From NCBI GenBank assembly GCA_037074705.1, contig CM073592.1, positions 89,345,129 to 89,409,128 of the forward strand: a stretch of DNA of 64,000 bases, given 5' to 3'. Within the stretch, counting starts at the first letter, position 1. Every line of letters begins with the position of its first letter. Positions 10,455-22,135 of the stretch are shown piece after piece. This DNA comes from Zhengitettix transpicula (taxonomy: Eukaryota > Arthropoda > Insecta > Orthoptera > Tetrigidae). Made by a program: the position numbers and the translations under genes. The notes under the pieces are model-generated. The model was given only the letters and a program-made list of their open reading frames with translations. It was not told the DNA's origin and did not search any database.

Positions 10455-11666
10455 CATTAATTATATTTATTTTTGTTTTGACTTAGTTTATTCTATTATA
10501 ATTGAATTCTACAATTATAAATACTTAGAAGTTAACATAAGAATACTAAAATTCGGAAACACAAATTTCCCTGTCCAACATAAGTAAAAATATATTAATA
10601 ATAACAAAAATAATAATTCTTTAACTATACTAAGGGTATAATATAATATTTACAGTTATAATGAAAATATTCAATATGTACTAGTAAATAATTAATGATT
10701 CGAGAATTAAATATCATAAAATATAGAATTAACACACAAAAAACTTGACACACGCACACTAGGAGAAAACACAAACGACGAACAAGTCACTTGACGAAAT
10801 AGAGCAACGAGGAATCTGCAACTCCAGACCGTACATGAAACAAACAAAAAAAAAGAGTCTAATCAAGTTATGAAATAAGTAGTTTTAGTAGTAACACATT
10901 GAACACTTTTGCAGTTGTGTTTTAAATTAATTATTAGGGGAACGATATAGAAACTCCTGTACTGAATAAAACGCACCTTTCAGTAGAATATTTTTACATT
11001 GAATCCCAAAACTCTTGAAGTTATTATTGTTCTTAACATCTAGAGGAAGACTATTGTATAAAACTATCCCTGAATGGTGAATACTTCTCTGGTAGAGAGC
11101 AAAGATCTTAGACCTGAGCGATTTCTAGTCTCGTAATCGTGAGACTCGCCATTCGTTTGAAAAAGATTCATGTTCCGCTTCACTAACTTTAAAATTTCGT
11201 GAATAAACACGCTGGGAAGAGTTAATATTCGCAGACATTTGAAAAGCGGTTTACAACTGGATTTATTATCCATTTGAGAAAGTATTCTAATGGCGCGCTT
11301 TTGAAACTTGAATATTTCAAAGCTCCTGGAACAATTGCCCCAATTTTCAATGCCATAACACATAAGGGAATGAAAAAACTTAAAGTACACCATTTTCGTA
11401 GTGTTGATGTCAAAATGTTATATTAAGGTTCTGAGACAGTAACAAGCCGAAGTGAGTTTCCCAGAAAGCAGATCTATATGGTGAGTCCACTTTAAATTAC
11501 TATCAATCTGAAGACCCAGAAAAGGCGCAACAGCCGAGAACTTGTCTAGAAGGTTGTTACTACCATCCGCTGAGAACTGGACGAACTTGATTTTATCTAG
11601 ATTTAGTGATAATATAATTCCTTTAAACCACTCGTTTAGTTTGTCCACAGTCATGTTTACGTCTCA
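10455..11666 (-). mobile_element. 5'-truncated LINE (Jockey/CR1-like non-LTR retrotransposon)
   Basis: The minus strand carries the C-terminal part of a non-LTR reverse transcriptase followed by an A+T-rich 3' region, ending around 10455 after an AATAAAC-type phrase. The reverse-transcriptase catalytic motif is absent, so the element is truncated after the palm. It inserted antisense to the Dscam-family gene. The exact clade and the 3' boundary are uncertain. Confidence 0.7.
10927..11654 (-). pseudogene. Decayed C-terminal reverse transcriptase frame of the LINE
   Basis: Starting at 11654 the frame reads MTVDKLNEWFKGIILSLNLD, with FLGLQIDSNLKWTHHIDLL and then CYCLRTLI. A TAA stop at 11415-11417 interrupts it. 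The same frame continues with MCYGIENWGNC, FKFQKRAIRIL and HDYETRNRSGLR to a TAG at 11064-11066. A frameshift near 11066-11085 then resumes as HSGIVLYNSLPLDVK and runs to TAA at 10927. These are typical motifs of the segment after the catalytic domain in Jockey/CR1-like elements. One stop and one frameshift make it a pseudogene. Confidence 0.8.
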
Positions 11667-12659
11667 TGCCAGATAAAGTTACAATTTTTATTTCACAAGT
11701 CCAGAAATCTGAAATAGAACCAAAAGTATCCAAATATCTACAATATTATGAAGGGTGAAATTTCGGTTAAAAGTGTGGTTAATTAATATAATACAGGCAA
11801 CCTTTATAATAGCAAAAACTGCTCGTACAACGCTCTTCCTCGCACATTATACGACAATAGTGCACAACCGTGCATTGTAAATTGTTCTCCAGTACCCTCA
11901 CTCAAACAATCGTCTAATGTAACATTTTATCCTTAATATCAAAAATTGCATTTGGGAACATTCATTTCGTTTAATGAGCTGTAAACGTTTCCACGCCCAA
12001 CCTATAAATATTTTTCAGTGCGAATAAAATAATTTTTATCTCTCTGAACAAATTTTACTGAGCAAAATGAAAAATATTGTTCCGATTAAAAAATGTTATT
12101 TACATTATTGTATCGTCTTAATCCATCAGCACCTACATAAACAGATTAAGTTCACTACATATGATATAATAAATTCAATAATGATAATTTATTTTCCTGG
12201 CAGATTCTTTATCCAATCAATGATCAGATCATCATCAGACGATGAAGAGACTGACGGATGTGGAGTTTTCGTATCACCACGGCTCAGCAGTCACAGAAAT
12301 TCATTGTCTAAATTTAACGTATATTTAGAAAGAATTTTTGTGTACAATTTTTTATGAATATTACACAGTTTATACAATTTTAAAATGAATAATACAAATT
12401 AAATAAATTACGTTGTATAAAGCACCGTCCTTCTAATTATTATCGTTAGGATTTTACAAAAGTAACAAATCTTTATTTACAAACCATAATGCGCAATAGG
12501 TCAGAGCAGGTTTAATACCACTTTCACGACATTGACATTGAAATGAATACAAATATAAAAACCAAACAAACGGTATATTTCATCTATAATATGGGACTTC
12601 ATGAAGTGAAAATAGTGGAAAAAAATAATTAACTTTTGTATTAAAAAAATTCATCAGTG

Positions 12660-12717
12660 ATTTTGAATTTTTTTATTAAATTTATTGTGTATTAATTTTT
12701 TTATTAAATTTATTAAT
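12660..12717. repeat. Short A+T-rich tandem duplication
   Basis: The phrase TTTTTTATTAAATTTATT is present twice in succession, separated by a TGTATTAA-type spacer. It is probably simple-sequence slippage. Confidence 0.6.
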
Positions 12718-13959
12718 ATGTTCCAAATATTTTTAATCTGATAGAAAACAATTTTGAATTAAATTTAAATGCACGGTCTGCTTGTTCATGCTCTACATAA
12801 CAGATATCAATGTAATAAATTCCCGGTCAAATCGCTCATTTGTATTATGAAGTCAATTGGAGCTAATTTTAGAAAATCAAAATGGTGTAAATAGTTTTTA
12901 TATCGGGTTACTCTCACTGAAGGTTAATTCTTCTATATTGAAGATGATTTCAACGGGAGAGTTGAAGATAGCCGATGGAGTAGAAGAATATTAAAGTTGA
13001 GCTTAATGTATCGTAATGAACCAAAGTGCATGGGATATGGTTTTAATTAACAATACAGTGATTAATCGGATGAGATCAGGTTAATGTAGAGAATATTAGG
13101 GTGCAGGCAGGAAATTTGTCGTACATTAAAAGTGTAATTAAGGAAGTCTAAATCATTATTATTAAATTATTAACAGGTAACTATTTCAACATATTCAACA
13201 TATTCGGTATTTATGTATCTTGGCATGGTTATGGATATACATGCTTAATAATAATAATGGTGATGATGAAAGCTTTTATTGGATGCTCTATAATATCCGT
13301 TTTTAAACTAACTTGATGTAAAAATGACAGTTTCCGTGTTTCTTGCAGTGTCACCAATATTTTTTGAGCTTGAAATTAACCCCTCGAGCTATCACATCAC
13401 TCTGCCGAGTAGTGTTCCATTTTCCTCGTAGTGAAATCCTGTGCGCGCTACGAACGTCTCTCTCCTGTCGCGACACGCAGACTTTCTGGAAATACAATCA
13501 GCCTGTGGCTTCTGGTATTGGCATTGTAACATCAATTTTATATGTTCGCGTGTGTTCAGTTGCTGTCTGTCTTGTCTACATTTTTCAGCTATTTCCACTG
13601 TCAATCTTGGCGACGTTTTCAGATCACGTGCGCACACTTTTTTTTTCCATATCCACAGACGATTTCACAATTGTTAATATGTTGCAAAGTGAAAATGAAC
13701 ATTTTAATTATTAGTTTAATGATCTTCTAGAAATATGTTAGGGAGAGTTCAAATATCAATTATCATGCTGCTACGTTTATTAATATTATATTACAAAATA
13801 AATAATATGAAGTGTTTGTTTGCCCCAATTTCAGAATTCTTATTTTTCCTTTGTCATTTTGAACGAAAAAACTCCAATGAGGCATAAAATCTATTATTTA
13901 AGTGAAATTAAAAACACTTTTTTATATTAATCCTCTAATATTTACAAAACCTTGAATAA

Positions 13960-14926
13960 GGAAGATAGCCAATACAGACAAATAAGGGTAATATAAATGC
14001 CACACAACGTTTTTGGGTTCCTTGATCCTTTCGTCAGGAGCTAAGAAGAGCCAAAACAGAACTATGTCTTGTAGACAGAGCTATATTACTTTATAACTCC
14101 AAGTTCCATCAACACAACTTAAATATTTTCGGAAAAATTTTAATCTTCAATGAGTACCCTTTAAATTTTATTATTAAACACATAAACAGCAGACTGAACA
14201 AAATCCAACATCCTACTGTCAATCGTCCCCAAACACCTTAAGCCAAATTTTTCCTTACAAATTTCTACATCACAAATTTGTCCAAATATTCAAAGAATAT
14301 TTAATATCCATCATTTCCAGATCCACTAATACCCTTTCATACTTGATTAAAAACCACAAGGACCCACTTGACACCTACAGAAAACATTGTGTTGTTTACA
14401 AAATCTCTTGCACTAATTGTAACTCCTGCTACATAGGGCAAACAAAACGTTCCCTTAATAGACGTATCAGAGAACATATATCTATTATCTAACTTCCTAT
14501 TCATAAACAATCTGTAGTGTCCTAACATATTATCAATTCTAAACATGCATTTGATTGACAAAATGCTAAGATTTTAGTCATTGACAACAGGTATAATTCC
14601 GGACTCATTTCAGAGATGCTTCACATTAAATCCAACATCACAGCTATTAATGTCCAAACAGACACTATTAAACTCAATAATTGCTATAATCCCTTATTAT
14701 TACGTTAAACCGTCTGTTTTCCCATTGTCGTTGCTCCCTTATTGTTTCGCTAACCCTTCGGCTCTCCCATTGTAGTTACGTTTTCGCCTCTTTGGAGTTT
14801 TGTCAACTGACCTGTGCAGTTGTGTTTCTCTAGGCTTTGCTTAGCATCTGACGGAAGGAACAAGGATCCCAGAAACGTTGTGTGGTATTAATATTACACT
14901 TTTTTGCCTGTATTGGCTGCCTTTCT
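13960..14926 (+). mobile_element. Compact Penelope-like element with inverted hammerhead-bearing ends
   Basis: About 86-bp flanks at 13960-14045 and 14839-14925 are reverse complements of each other with mismatches: AGCCAATACAGACAAA against the complement of TTTTTTGCCTGTATTGGC, and CCACACAACGTTT against AAACGTTGTGTGG. Each flank holds a decayed hammerhead core (CTGACGA or CTGACGG, a potential GGATC/GATCC stem, then GAAAC or AAAAC). Between them lies a decayed frame with a GIY-YIG domain. Inverted terminal repeats, hammerheads and GIY-YIG together fit the Penelope class. The copy is internally deleted because the main reverse-transcriptase domain is missing. Confidence 0.75.
14047..14720 (+). 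pseudogene. Penelope-like ORF remnant: RT C-terminus plus GIY-YIG endonuclease
   Basis: The upstream part (14047-14240) reads KTELCLVDRAILLYNSKFH, then YPLNFIIKHINSRL, resembling the region that links reverse transcriptase to the nuclease in Penelope elements. From about 14338 it reads HKDPLDTY, then VVYKISCTNC, CYIGQTKRSL and NRRIREH, which is the GIY-YIG core with its conserved downstream arginine. A TAA stop follows near 14489, and later frames retain ILVIDNRYNSGLISEMLHI. Multiple stops and frame changes mean there is no functional product. Family membership is well supported by motif order. Confidence 0.75.
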
Positions 14927-15369
14927 TATTCATTATTATCAATCAGACGTAAATTTTTTTCATTTTATTTACAAAATCTATAAGAAAATCGTCTTTTATT
15001 TTCATAAAAAAACTAAATTATTTTCCGAACAACCTTACACGTGTATTAACTTCCGTTAATAATAAAATAGCTAATACTAAATTTGTACGATATAATAAAG
15101 TGTGTTACAACTTCAAGACCCTTTAAAATCTCAATAATACCTATGAAATATTATTTGGTGCTATTATTATCAACTTTCATATAATCTTACCATCTCAATT
15201 ACAATTGTGTTGAAACAAAAACTGACGTAGAAATAAGCTGAACCGTTGTTGCTCATATGTACAGTTATAAATCATAATAATATCTATAAACGACTGGAAA
15301 GGGCAGATGATGCAGCTTATGTAGCTCATATTTCATCACTGCAATACGTGCTTTCTACGCGAATTAGTG

Positions 15370-15650
15370 AAAGAGTAATAATAAACGGAGCAAACCGCAG
15401 CTGCTGCTATCGGCAAAAATATAATGAAACCCATATCGAAAGCAAATATGAATATCGCACCAGAGGAACAATGTACCTGCCACGGGTTTCATATTTCTTA
15501 ATCTGTCAGGTACGTGGTCGATAATCCATTGCCTGGCTGACACCAACGGAGCGAACGCAATTGGAAATCGGATTCCCGGCTCAGTTGTTCCTTGCGAGAG
15601 GATTCATTCGCTACGAAATAGAGATACAACGCTGCATCGAGTATATTAAT
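15370..15650. promoter_or_regulatory. Less A+T-rich unique intronic tract, candidate regulatory element
   Basis: This segment includes CCGCAGCTGCTGC (an E-box-like CAGCTG) and CGGATTCCCGGCTCAG. It shares no blocks with the repeat families, and the two overlapping short frames on opposite strands have no family features. Regulatory function is inferred only. Confidence 0.25.
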
Positions 15651-16365
15651 AATTGCTACGAAAATTTTATTCACGCGAATAATATTATTGTTGTGTTTCT
15701 GTTACTATACGTGTATGAGAATTATTTATATTAAGTTTGGTAGGTATTCGTCCATTTTAAATATTCTAACCTCCTTTTTCGATCAAGATATCGAAATATA
15801 TTCAGCTTGATTGTACCTTTAAAAATTTTCTTATCACAATGTGGATCAATGGCATTCACTGTATATAATAACAAAATATAAAATGGTATTGTCTAGTTAA
15901 AGTTATTATAAGTAGATTTTAATCAATTATTAAACATGAATATGCGTCCTGTGCATTCAATACTTACGTAAAAAATACTTGATACTTGGTATTTCATTTA
16001 ATATGTAAGAAAAATGAAAAATCATTCATCCATTTTTTTTCATTCACGCATTTCGTCATATTAAATTACGAATTACACACGTATTTCCATCATAACACGA
16101 AAATGGTGACCATATGTTTGTAATTCATAATGTAACGATTATAATTAGTTTAATCGTTCGAATTAGTATTATTATTTCAATTTTTTAACAAATGGTTATT
16201 TGAGAATCTATGTAAATAAAAGCATAATATTTGTCTACTTTTGAATATTTACGATATTTCTTCAATGGGAAGAGACTTTCTCACACATTATTTATTTAAA
16301 TACTCATAAAGGAAATAGGAATCAAATATATCTGTGGTGATTTTATATATTTTTATCAATAATAT

Positions 16366-16880
16366 TTATTTTAGAGTAACATGCTACATGAGGGTAATCC
16401 ACATGGTTGCAACTCCCCTTTAATAGCATAGGAATGGATTTTAAAAGGGGGATGAGGAAGGGTAGAGGAAGGTATCCAAGGGTTAACTAGGGCCCCGGGA
16501 TAAAGCTTAAGGATCCCACCCGGCATTCTCCTAAAAGTGATGCAGGACAAACCCTAGAAAATCTGCATCAGGTAGGTCGAGCAGTTGGTACTTGTCTCAG
16601 ACACTTCCGATGGTGAGGAAGAGGTTTGCTGTGGGGTCGCAGCTTTCCCCTCTCCGTGCCTTGACCAGTTTAGGAGGCAGCTGGCCGACTATTTCAATAG
16701 GCATAGCGGACAAATCTTACCGTATGCCCAAAGTCTGCGACCCCGGAACATAAACCTCTCAAAACAGGCCGAGGAGCCTCGGCTTGTGAAAACCTTAGTT
16801 GAAAAAAAACAGAGAGAGGAGATGGTAGCCTCCTGTAGACCTCTCTGGGAAGGAATGCTCTCACAGACTTTCTAGATCCA
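16366..16880 (-). repeat. SINE-like family copy C, near full length, with target-site duplication
   Basis: This is a minus-strand copy. At its left edge the A-tail appears as a T run and is followed by GTAACATGCTACATGAGGGT. At its right edge are the head blocks around AAACAGGCCGAGGAGCCTCGG. The 8-bp direct repeat CAATAATA at 16358-16365 and 16881-16888 is a plausible target-site duplication and sets the bounds at about 515 bp. The open frame of about 96 codons inside (16585-16875) is generated by this repeat and recurs in the copy at 38667, so it is not a gene. Confidence 0.85.
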
Positions 16881-18895
16881 CAATAATAACACAACTTGTA
16901 GTTCTTAAAAATGCCGTCGAATGTAAAAAAAAAATGTGTAAGACCTTCGTTTGATTGCAAAAAAATATATGGCTGTCTCTCGCCTTCTCATTAAATTTAA
17001 TCAATAATTTCCCTAAAAACACTAAAGCATAATAGCAAGTACATAATTGTAGCTTTCAATGATACTTCAACACAGCGGTCCAAATCAAATATAAAAATTA
17101 ATAGATGCATACAGTAGATACATAGTATCGAAAATAGTATAGTCTGGCGTATTGAAGAAACGAATCGTCCAAGATAGCAAGAACTCTTTATAAAAACTAA
17201 TCAATTATTTATGAAATCTTTCATTTCAGAGAAGAGTTCACATTTTACAAGGGGATAGTACTGTACAATTCTAGATTGGGAACGAAAGCAGAATTGGCGT
17301 TAACTCTAATGAACTTAGAGAAGAGAGTTCTAGGGAAGGGACTCTAATGGACAATTAAGAGAAGCCGCAAGGCGTTAAAACCCATTTGGTGAACCCTGTG
17401 TTTAAATAACTTTATTAGCACAGAAAGCTACGAGACCATTATTTTATCTGAGAATAAAATAGAATAAGAATGAAAAAATGATACTATAATATTTTAACCT
17501 TACAAATTAACACTCCTCTTCTAATACATTACATTAGGCCTACATAAAATATTAATTTAACTCTATTATAAACATTCCGAAGCATTACTACCACTAAATA
17601 TTTTAGAAACTCGTATTTCTACTATTTTCAGCATAAATAAATTTTTAAAAGATAATATAATCCATTGATATTCGTTTCTATGAAAACGTATCTCCATACA
17701 GACTGTTACAGACTGTAAAAAAAAAATACGGAGGGTTATTTTCCGATTTTTATTCGTTATACCTCCGTTTAACGAGTAATTATACTTACCGCATACAATT
17801 CGTTACTTTAAATATTCACTTACCTCCTATGAGCTTAGTTATAAGATATTCGCATTATTTATCCCGAAAATTCTAAATTTAACTTCCAAAATAAAATAGG
17901 TTTCTTTAATTTTCTGCGTGCGAAATTTATTTAAGTTCTATCAATTTAACTCACAGATAACCCTGTAAGGTAGCTGTATCGTTTAAGATAAGAAATATTT
18001 GCACAATCGTAAATAGTATTATACAAGTATCCACGGTAATGTGTAAATATTTTTTTCAGCTCAACTACAATTTTTATAATGGACAATTTAAAGAATTTTC
18101 AGGCATCTGGAAGTTATTTATTTTCATCGTCCTGCCATTATATATTGATAATGAAGCTAATTCTGTTTATCCCCACACTTGTTGGGCCCACTTTATTGTT
18201 CTCACTTCATCCATATCAAAATACTACTCTCATAAAACTTCAGCATGGAAATGAAGTCATATACTATGAATGTAACAATGATGTCGTGTATGGATTTAAA
18301 TCAGTTTGGGGCTTCAAATTTATTTCTAGTCTTGCTTTATAATGCACGCTGACAACTTTGATCTGTTATATTGTGAGTTGCCAAACGTAAGTAAAGTTGA
18401 CGATTATCTGTGAAACTATTTTTTTTCAATAGTATCTTATTTAAAGCTCTAAAGTAACTATAGTCCGTTTAAAATTAGAAGACTGATAACGCTTAGATGC
18501 GTGAGGTGTGTGACCTTGAATGAAGCTATGACAAAGGGCGGGTCAGGTACCGTTGTAAAACAATCGCGGTGTTATTCCACTGTTTCAATTAATTACTATA
18601 GGCTGTTGACGTTTAGTTCCCGCAAGGGTTTGTGACGTTGGGAACAAGTGACAATACTACCACGCCATGAATACGCCAGAAGAGTTCTAATTTTAAATGG
18701 AGCATAGTTAAATATTTGTGTCTCATGGCAGAATTGTGATTCATTTGCATTTAAACAAATTCATTAAATCTAGTTATTTTAGAAAAGTTGGCAGAATTTT
18801 CCTTTCATCGCTCTCTGATGTTTTCTTCTTGAAAAACTTCATAAGTTAGTAAAATATATTCCACTTGCATTTAATACAGGGTTTTTACTGTGCAG

Positions 18896-19094
18896 GCGAT
18901 TACGTGGATGCTGGCAGACGGATCGGAGGCGCACGACGTGCCGGGTCTGCGGAGGCTGCTGGGCAACGGCACGTTACTACTGATGCCCTTCTCCGCGGAG
19001 GAATACAAACCCGAGGTGCACAGCGCCGCCTACCGGTGCGTCGCTACCAACTCCTGGGGCAGCATCGTCAGCCGCCGCGTCCAAGTCCGCGCCG
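18896..19094 (+). CDS. Dscam-like: Dscam-family protein, exon encoding second half of Ig domain 1
   Basis: The exon starts after GTGCAG in phase 0 and ends GCCG before a GTAAGG donor, leaving one base over. It reads 66 residues, starting AITWMLADGSEAHDVPGLRR, then LGNGTLLLMPF and AEEYKPEVHSAAYRCVATNS, and ending SIVSRRVQVRA. The Ig-core tryptophan (TWML), the second Ig1 cysteine (YRCVATNSWG) and the VPGLR, EVHSA.YRC and GSIVSR motifs match Dscam Ig1. NGT is a potential glycosylation site. The exon is unusually rich in G+C and CpG, about two-thirds G+C by eye, against strongly A+T-rich introns. The nearby upstream AG at 18878-18879 would shift the frame, so this start is preferred. Confidence 0.97.
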
Positions 19095-20355
19095 GTAAGG
19101 ACACACTTTCTTCTAGATTTCTATCACATCGCTGTACAGAAACCCATACGAAAAAACGTAATGACGAAGTACATAACAAGACTGAGAAAAGTTCCCATCA
19201 GATAATCCGAAGAGAAATCAGAAACATTACTGAAACAAACATGAACAGAATTAATTGATAGGTTAATTTTTAGATTATTTACATAAATACATATACTGAA
19301 ATTCACATTTCAATAATGCAATAAGTCCATCGATAATTTTCTTTATGTGGTGATATATGTATGAAATAAGTTAAATAGGCGTGCTCAGCTAAGTCCAGGC
19401 CAGAAAGATATGTAAAAAAACTGCTCCCTGCGTTAGAATGATCGTCTTTATATCTCATTATATTTAATCCTTGTTTAAAACCATCTAAAATTATAATTTA
19501 TGAGGAAATTATAGTTATATTAGTGATATAATTAACATAATTTGGAGATAAACTCCCAACACCAATAATTCAAATTTCTCTCTATACGCAACACACTTGT
19601 TAACTTCGAGACCATTCATGGAGCCCTTCGCCTAAAATTTGTAAAATATGATATTAGTGGGTTAAATATTTGCATATTATTTGCATCATATAATGTATTG
19701 TGCAATTCTGCAAATAATAATCGCATCAGAAACAGTTTATAAATTCGCAGAAAGTAATCGGTCAGTGTGCGCCTTGTGCGGAGGAATATTGTTACATAAA
19801 TAATTTATAACAAATCATTGTTCTTTTACAAATATTTATTAAGTTCTTCTTTATCCGCTCTAAGTAATGTACGTGATCTCTAGTATCACGTTCATGACTT
19901 TTCTGTTGATTGAAAACAGATTGATAATATTTTCCACACTTTTATCCTATGTTCACAAAACTGAAATTTTTTTGTCAAATAAATAAGAAAATTTTTCGTC
20001 CCCGAAAATATGTCACCTGATTCCTATTTTATTTTGATGTTGAGTCGTCATATTATTCTTACAATTCGACTTGCCGAAATTTTTCACAGCGACAATATCA
20101 CTAATTCTTAAAAAAAATTTCTAAGGATATCTAGCTGAGATTTTATATCAATATGATCATATATTGCTTATTATATTTCGACGACAAGTAAAAACGGATG
20201 ATTATTATCGGAACATAGAATTTACTTTTGTTTAGATTTTCAAAATACTGTAATAAACTCAAATGAAAAATCTCTAAATTTTAATTTGGATTATTTGTTG
20301 TCTCTCGTGTTAAAGTCACAACATCTATTGACATAAATACAATGACAGTTGCAAA

Positions 20356-20498
20356 AAAGGCCCTAGTAACCCTTGGCTACCTTCCTCTACCCTTCCGCAT
20401 CCCCCCTTTCTAATCCCTTCCTATGCTATTAAAGGGGAGTTGCCCAATGTGGATCACCCTCATGTAGCCTGTTGCCCAAAAAAAAAAAAAAAAAAAAT
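20356..20498 (+). repeat. SINE-like family copy D, 5'-truncated, long poly(A) tail
   Basis: Only the 3' third is present: GGCCCTAGTAACCCTTGG, CTACCTTCCTCTACCC, then CTCATGTAGCCTGTTGCCC and a run of 19 A. The clean A-run at the 3' end is the best evidence in the window that the family spreads by retroposition, and it suggests a comparatively young insertion. 5' truncation is typical of LINE-driven retroposons. Confidence 0.85.
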
Positions 20499-22014
20499 CT
20501 TCAAGAAAATTAATCGTACTACGTTTCGAATCAATTTTTCTTTTTATCCTGGTTTTAATTCCCTAGTCTTGAGAGAAAACGAATGTTTTTCGATTAACAC
20601 GAAATATTCCTCCGATCAGACGACGTTTTCAAGCAGAAAATCTTATTTCCAGCATCGATTTCATTTGTCATCGTTCGAGATTAGAATTTTTAATGGAGGT
20701 GAACTCTAAATTTACGCTCTGTGTCGTGCTTATTTCCCGTCTGTCGTGTAAAAACAGCGAAAAATATTCATTTATAAGGGATTAAATACTAATAAATGGA
20801 GATCTCTAGATATTTTGTAAATACGTTAATTTATTTTTGTAGACATGGTCTAATTGGATATTTATAAGTCAAATAGCGCTAAATTTTATTTGGCCTCTAT
20901 AGAGTTTGTTAATATAAATTTTATTTCAAATTTTGTAAATATCAATGTTGCCAAGCATGATAAAAGCTCTAATTGAACTGTTATTATAATTTGACACATA
21001 TTTACTAAACATTCTTGCAAACGTAATAACGCTGACCACTAGTTTACAGTCTATACAAATATGAGACACCTAAAAAAAATTAAGATGTTCCTCTATCGAA
21101 GAATTATACTTCAGACATGCCTGGAGGGGTTCAAGGGAAAATGCTTTTTGTATCAGTTTGGTTAGTAACCTCTTTACACTGGAAATGATTGCACACGCTA
21201 AAAAATTATATAAATACGTAGCCCAATAACAGACAAAATAAAACTGATAATATAAATGAATCACTTGATTACCTGTTCCACGAACGAGCAATCTTTTAGA
21301 ACAGATGTTTTATATTTTATTTTATTATTTTAGATTATTATTATGTTTTATATTTTATATAAAAAGTAGTGGCACGTGCATGGAAAATAAATATGCGTTT
21401 CTCAAATTTAGGAAGCAACACACACAACGAAAATCAGATGTGTTTAATAACGTGTCGGAAATATCTAACCCGCACTGACGCTGACAAATTTCATCACCAA
21501 AATTAGAGGTGTCCGCAATGCACCTAACAAACTCCGACACAAGTTGCTCTATTCTTTAGCAACAGACTCTGATACTTCTTTATTTACTGTTCGAAACGAT
21601 TTCAATCTTTATTCTTCTCTCGTAGTTTGTTCTTTCTAAAAGCAAACCTTTTTCCTCAAATGCAAAGAAAAACCGATGGAAATTTTCATACTTTTAAACT
21701 TACTTTAACTTAAGATATATTATTGACAAAACATTCCACATACAATACTTTAACCCTTTTTACTCTCGTTAAGTTATACTCCGTTTTAAATAAAACTCCA
21801 AAGATTTCTGCAGTTATGTGTTTATGTATTACTGCTATGATCCTTTTACTAGGTTCAATAAAAAGAATTTTGTAATCGAGGCAAATCCATATATATATAT
21901 TATAATATCTCTAAATAATGTAGACTTTCTTGGTGAAAATGATCTAGAAAATCTTCTCGAGCTCCTAACAAATGACAGGAGATTGGTTTCTCTGTGTTTC
22001 ATTTTAAGAAAACG

Positions 22015-22135
22015 GGCGTCTTGCGGGCTAACATCCCCAAGATTATGGAAAGGGATAGGAAAGTGTAAATTGGAGATAAAGTGGCCCAAGTGTTAACTAG
22101 GATTCTCTAGCTACATTTTAATGATCCTACTATTT
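22015..22135 (-). repeat. Very decayed SINE-like family fragment
   Basis: Minus-strand similarity is visible in family order: GGGCTAACATCC, GGAAAGGGATAGGAAAGTG, CAAGTGTTAACTAGGATTCT and TTTTAATGATCCTAC. These compare with the intact copy's CAAGGGTTAACTAGGGCCCC and TTTAAGGATCC. It is old and eroded, and gives rise to the short frames called here on both strands. Confidence 0.5.

Larger units (their letters stand above)
791..18895 (+). other. Dscam-family intron, about 18.1 kb, within Ig1
   Basis: The intron runs from the GTAAGT donor at 791 to the GTGCAG acceptor at 18890-18895 and is in phase 0. It holds Penelope-like ends (about 2030-3355, 3524-3700, 5870-6420), SINE-like copies (4000-4363, 16366-16880), an inverted repeat (8568-9131), a LINE remnant (10455-11666) and a compact Penelope-like element (13960-14926). 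Less A+T-rich, unique-looking tracts lie at about 1545-1700, 4730-5200, 9230-9910 and 15370-15650. The stretches 6420-8560, 11670-13950, 14940-15360 and 16890-18895 are A+T-rich with no gene or repeat I can name. One exception is a retroposon-like phrase near 7850-7890. No extra Dscam-like exon was seen by reading. Confidence 0.85.

Noticed and set aside
16585..16875. 96-codon plus-strand ORF
   Set aside because: It lies wholly in SINE-like copy C and recurs with similar sequence in copy F (38667-38903). It is the antisense of a repeat, not a gene.
18039..18342. Overlapping ORFs as a possible extra exon upstream of 18896
   Set aside because: Translations are low-complexity hydrophobic, with no Ig features and no compatible splice sites.
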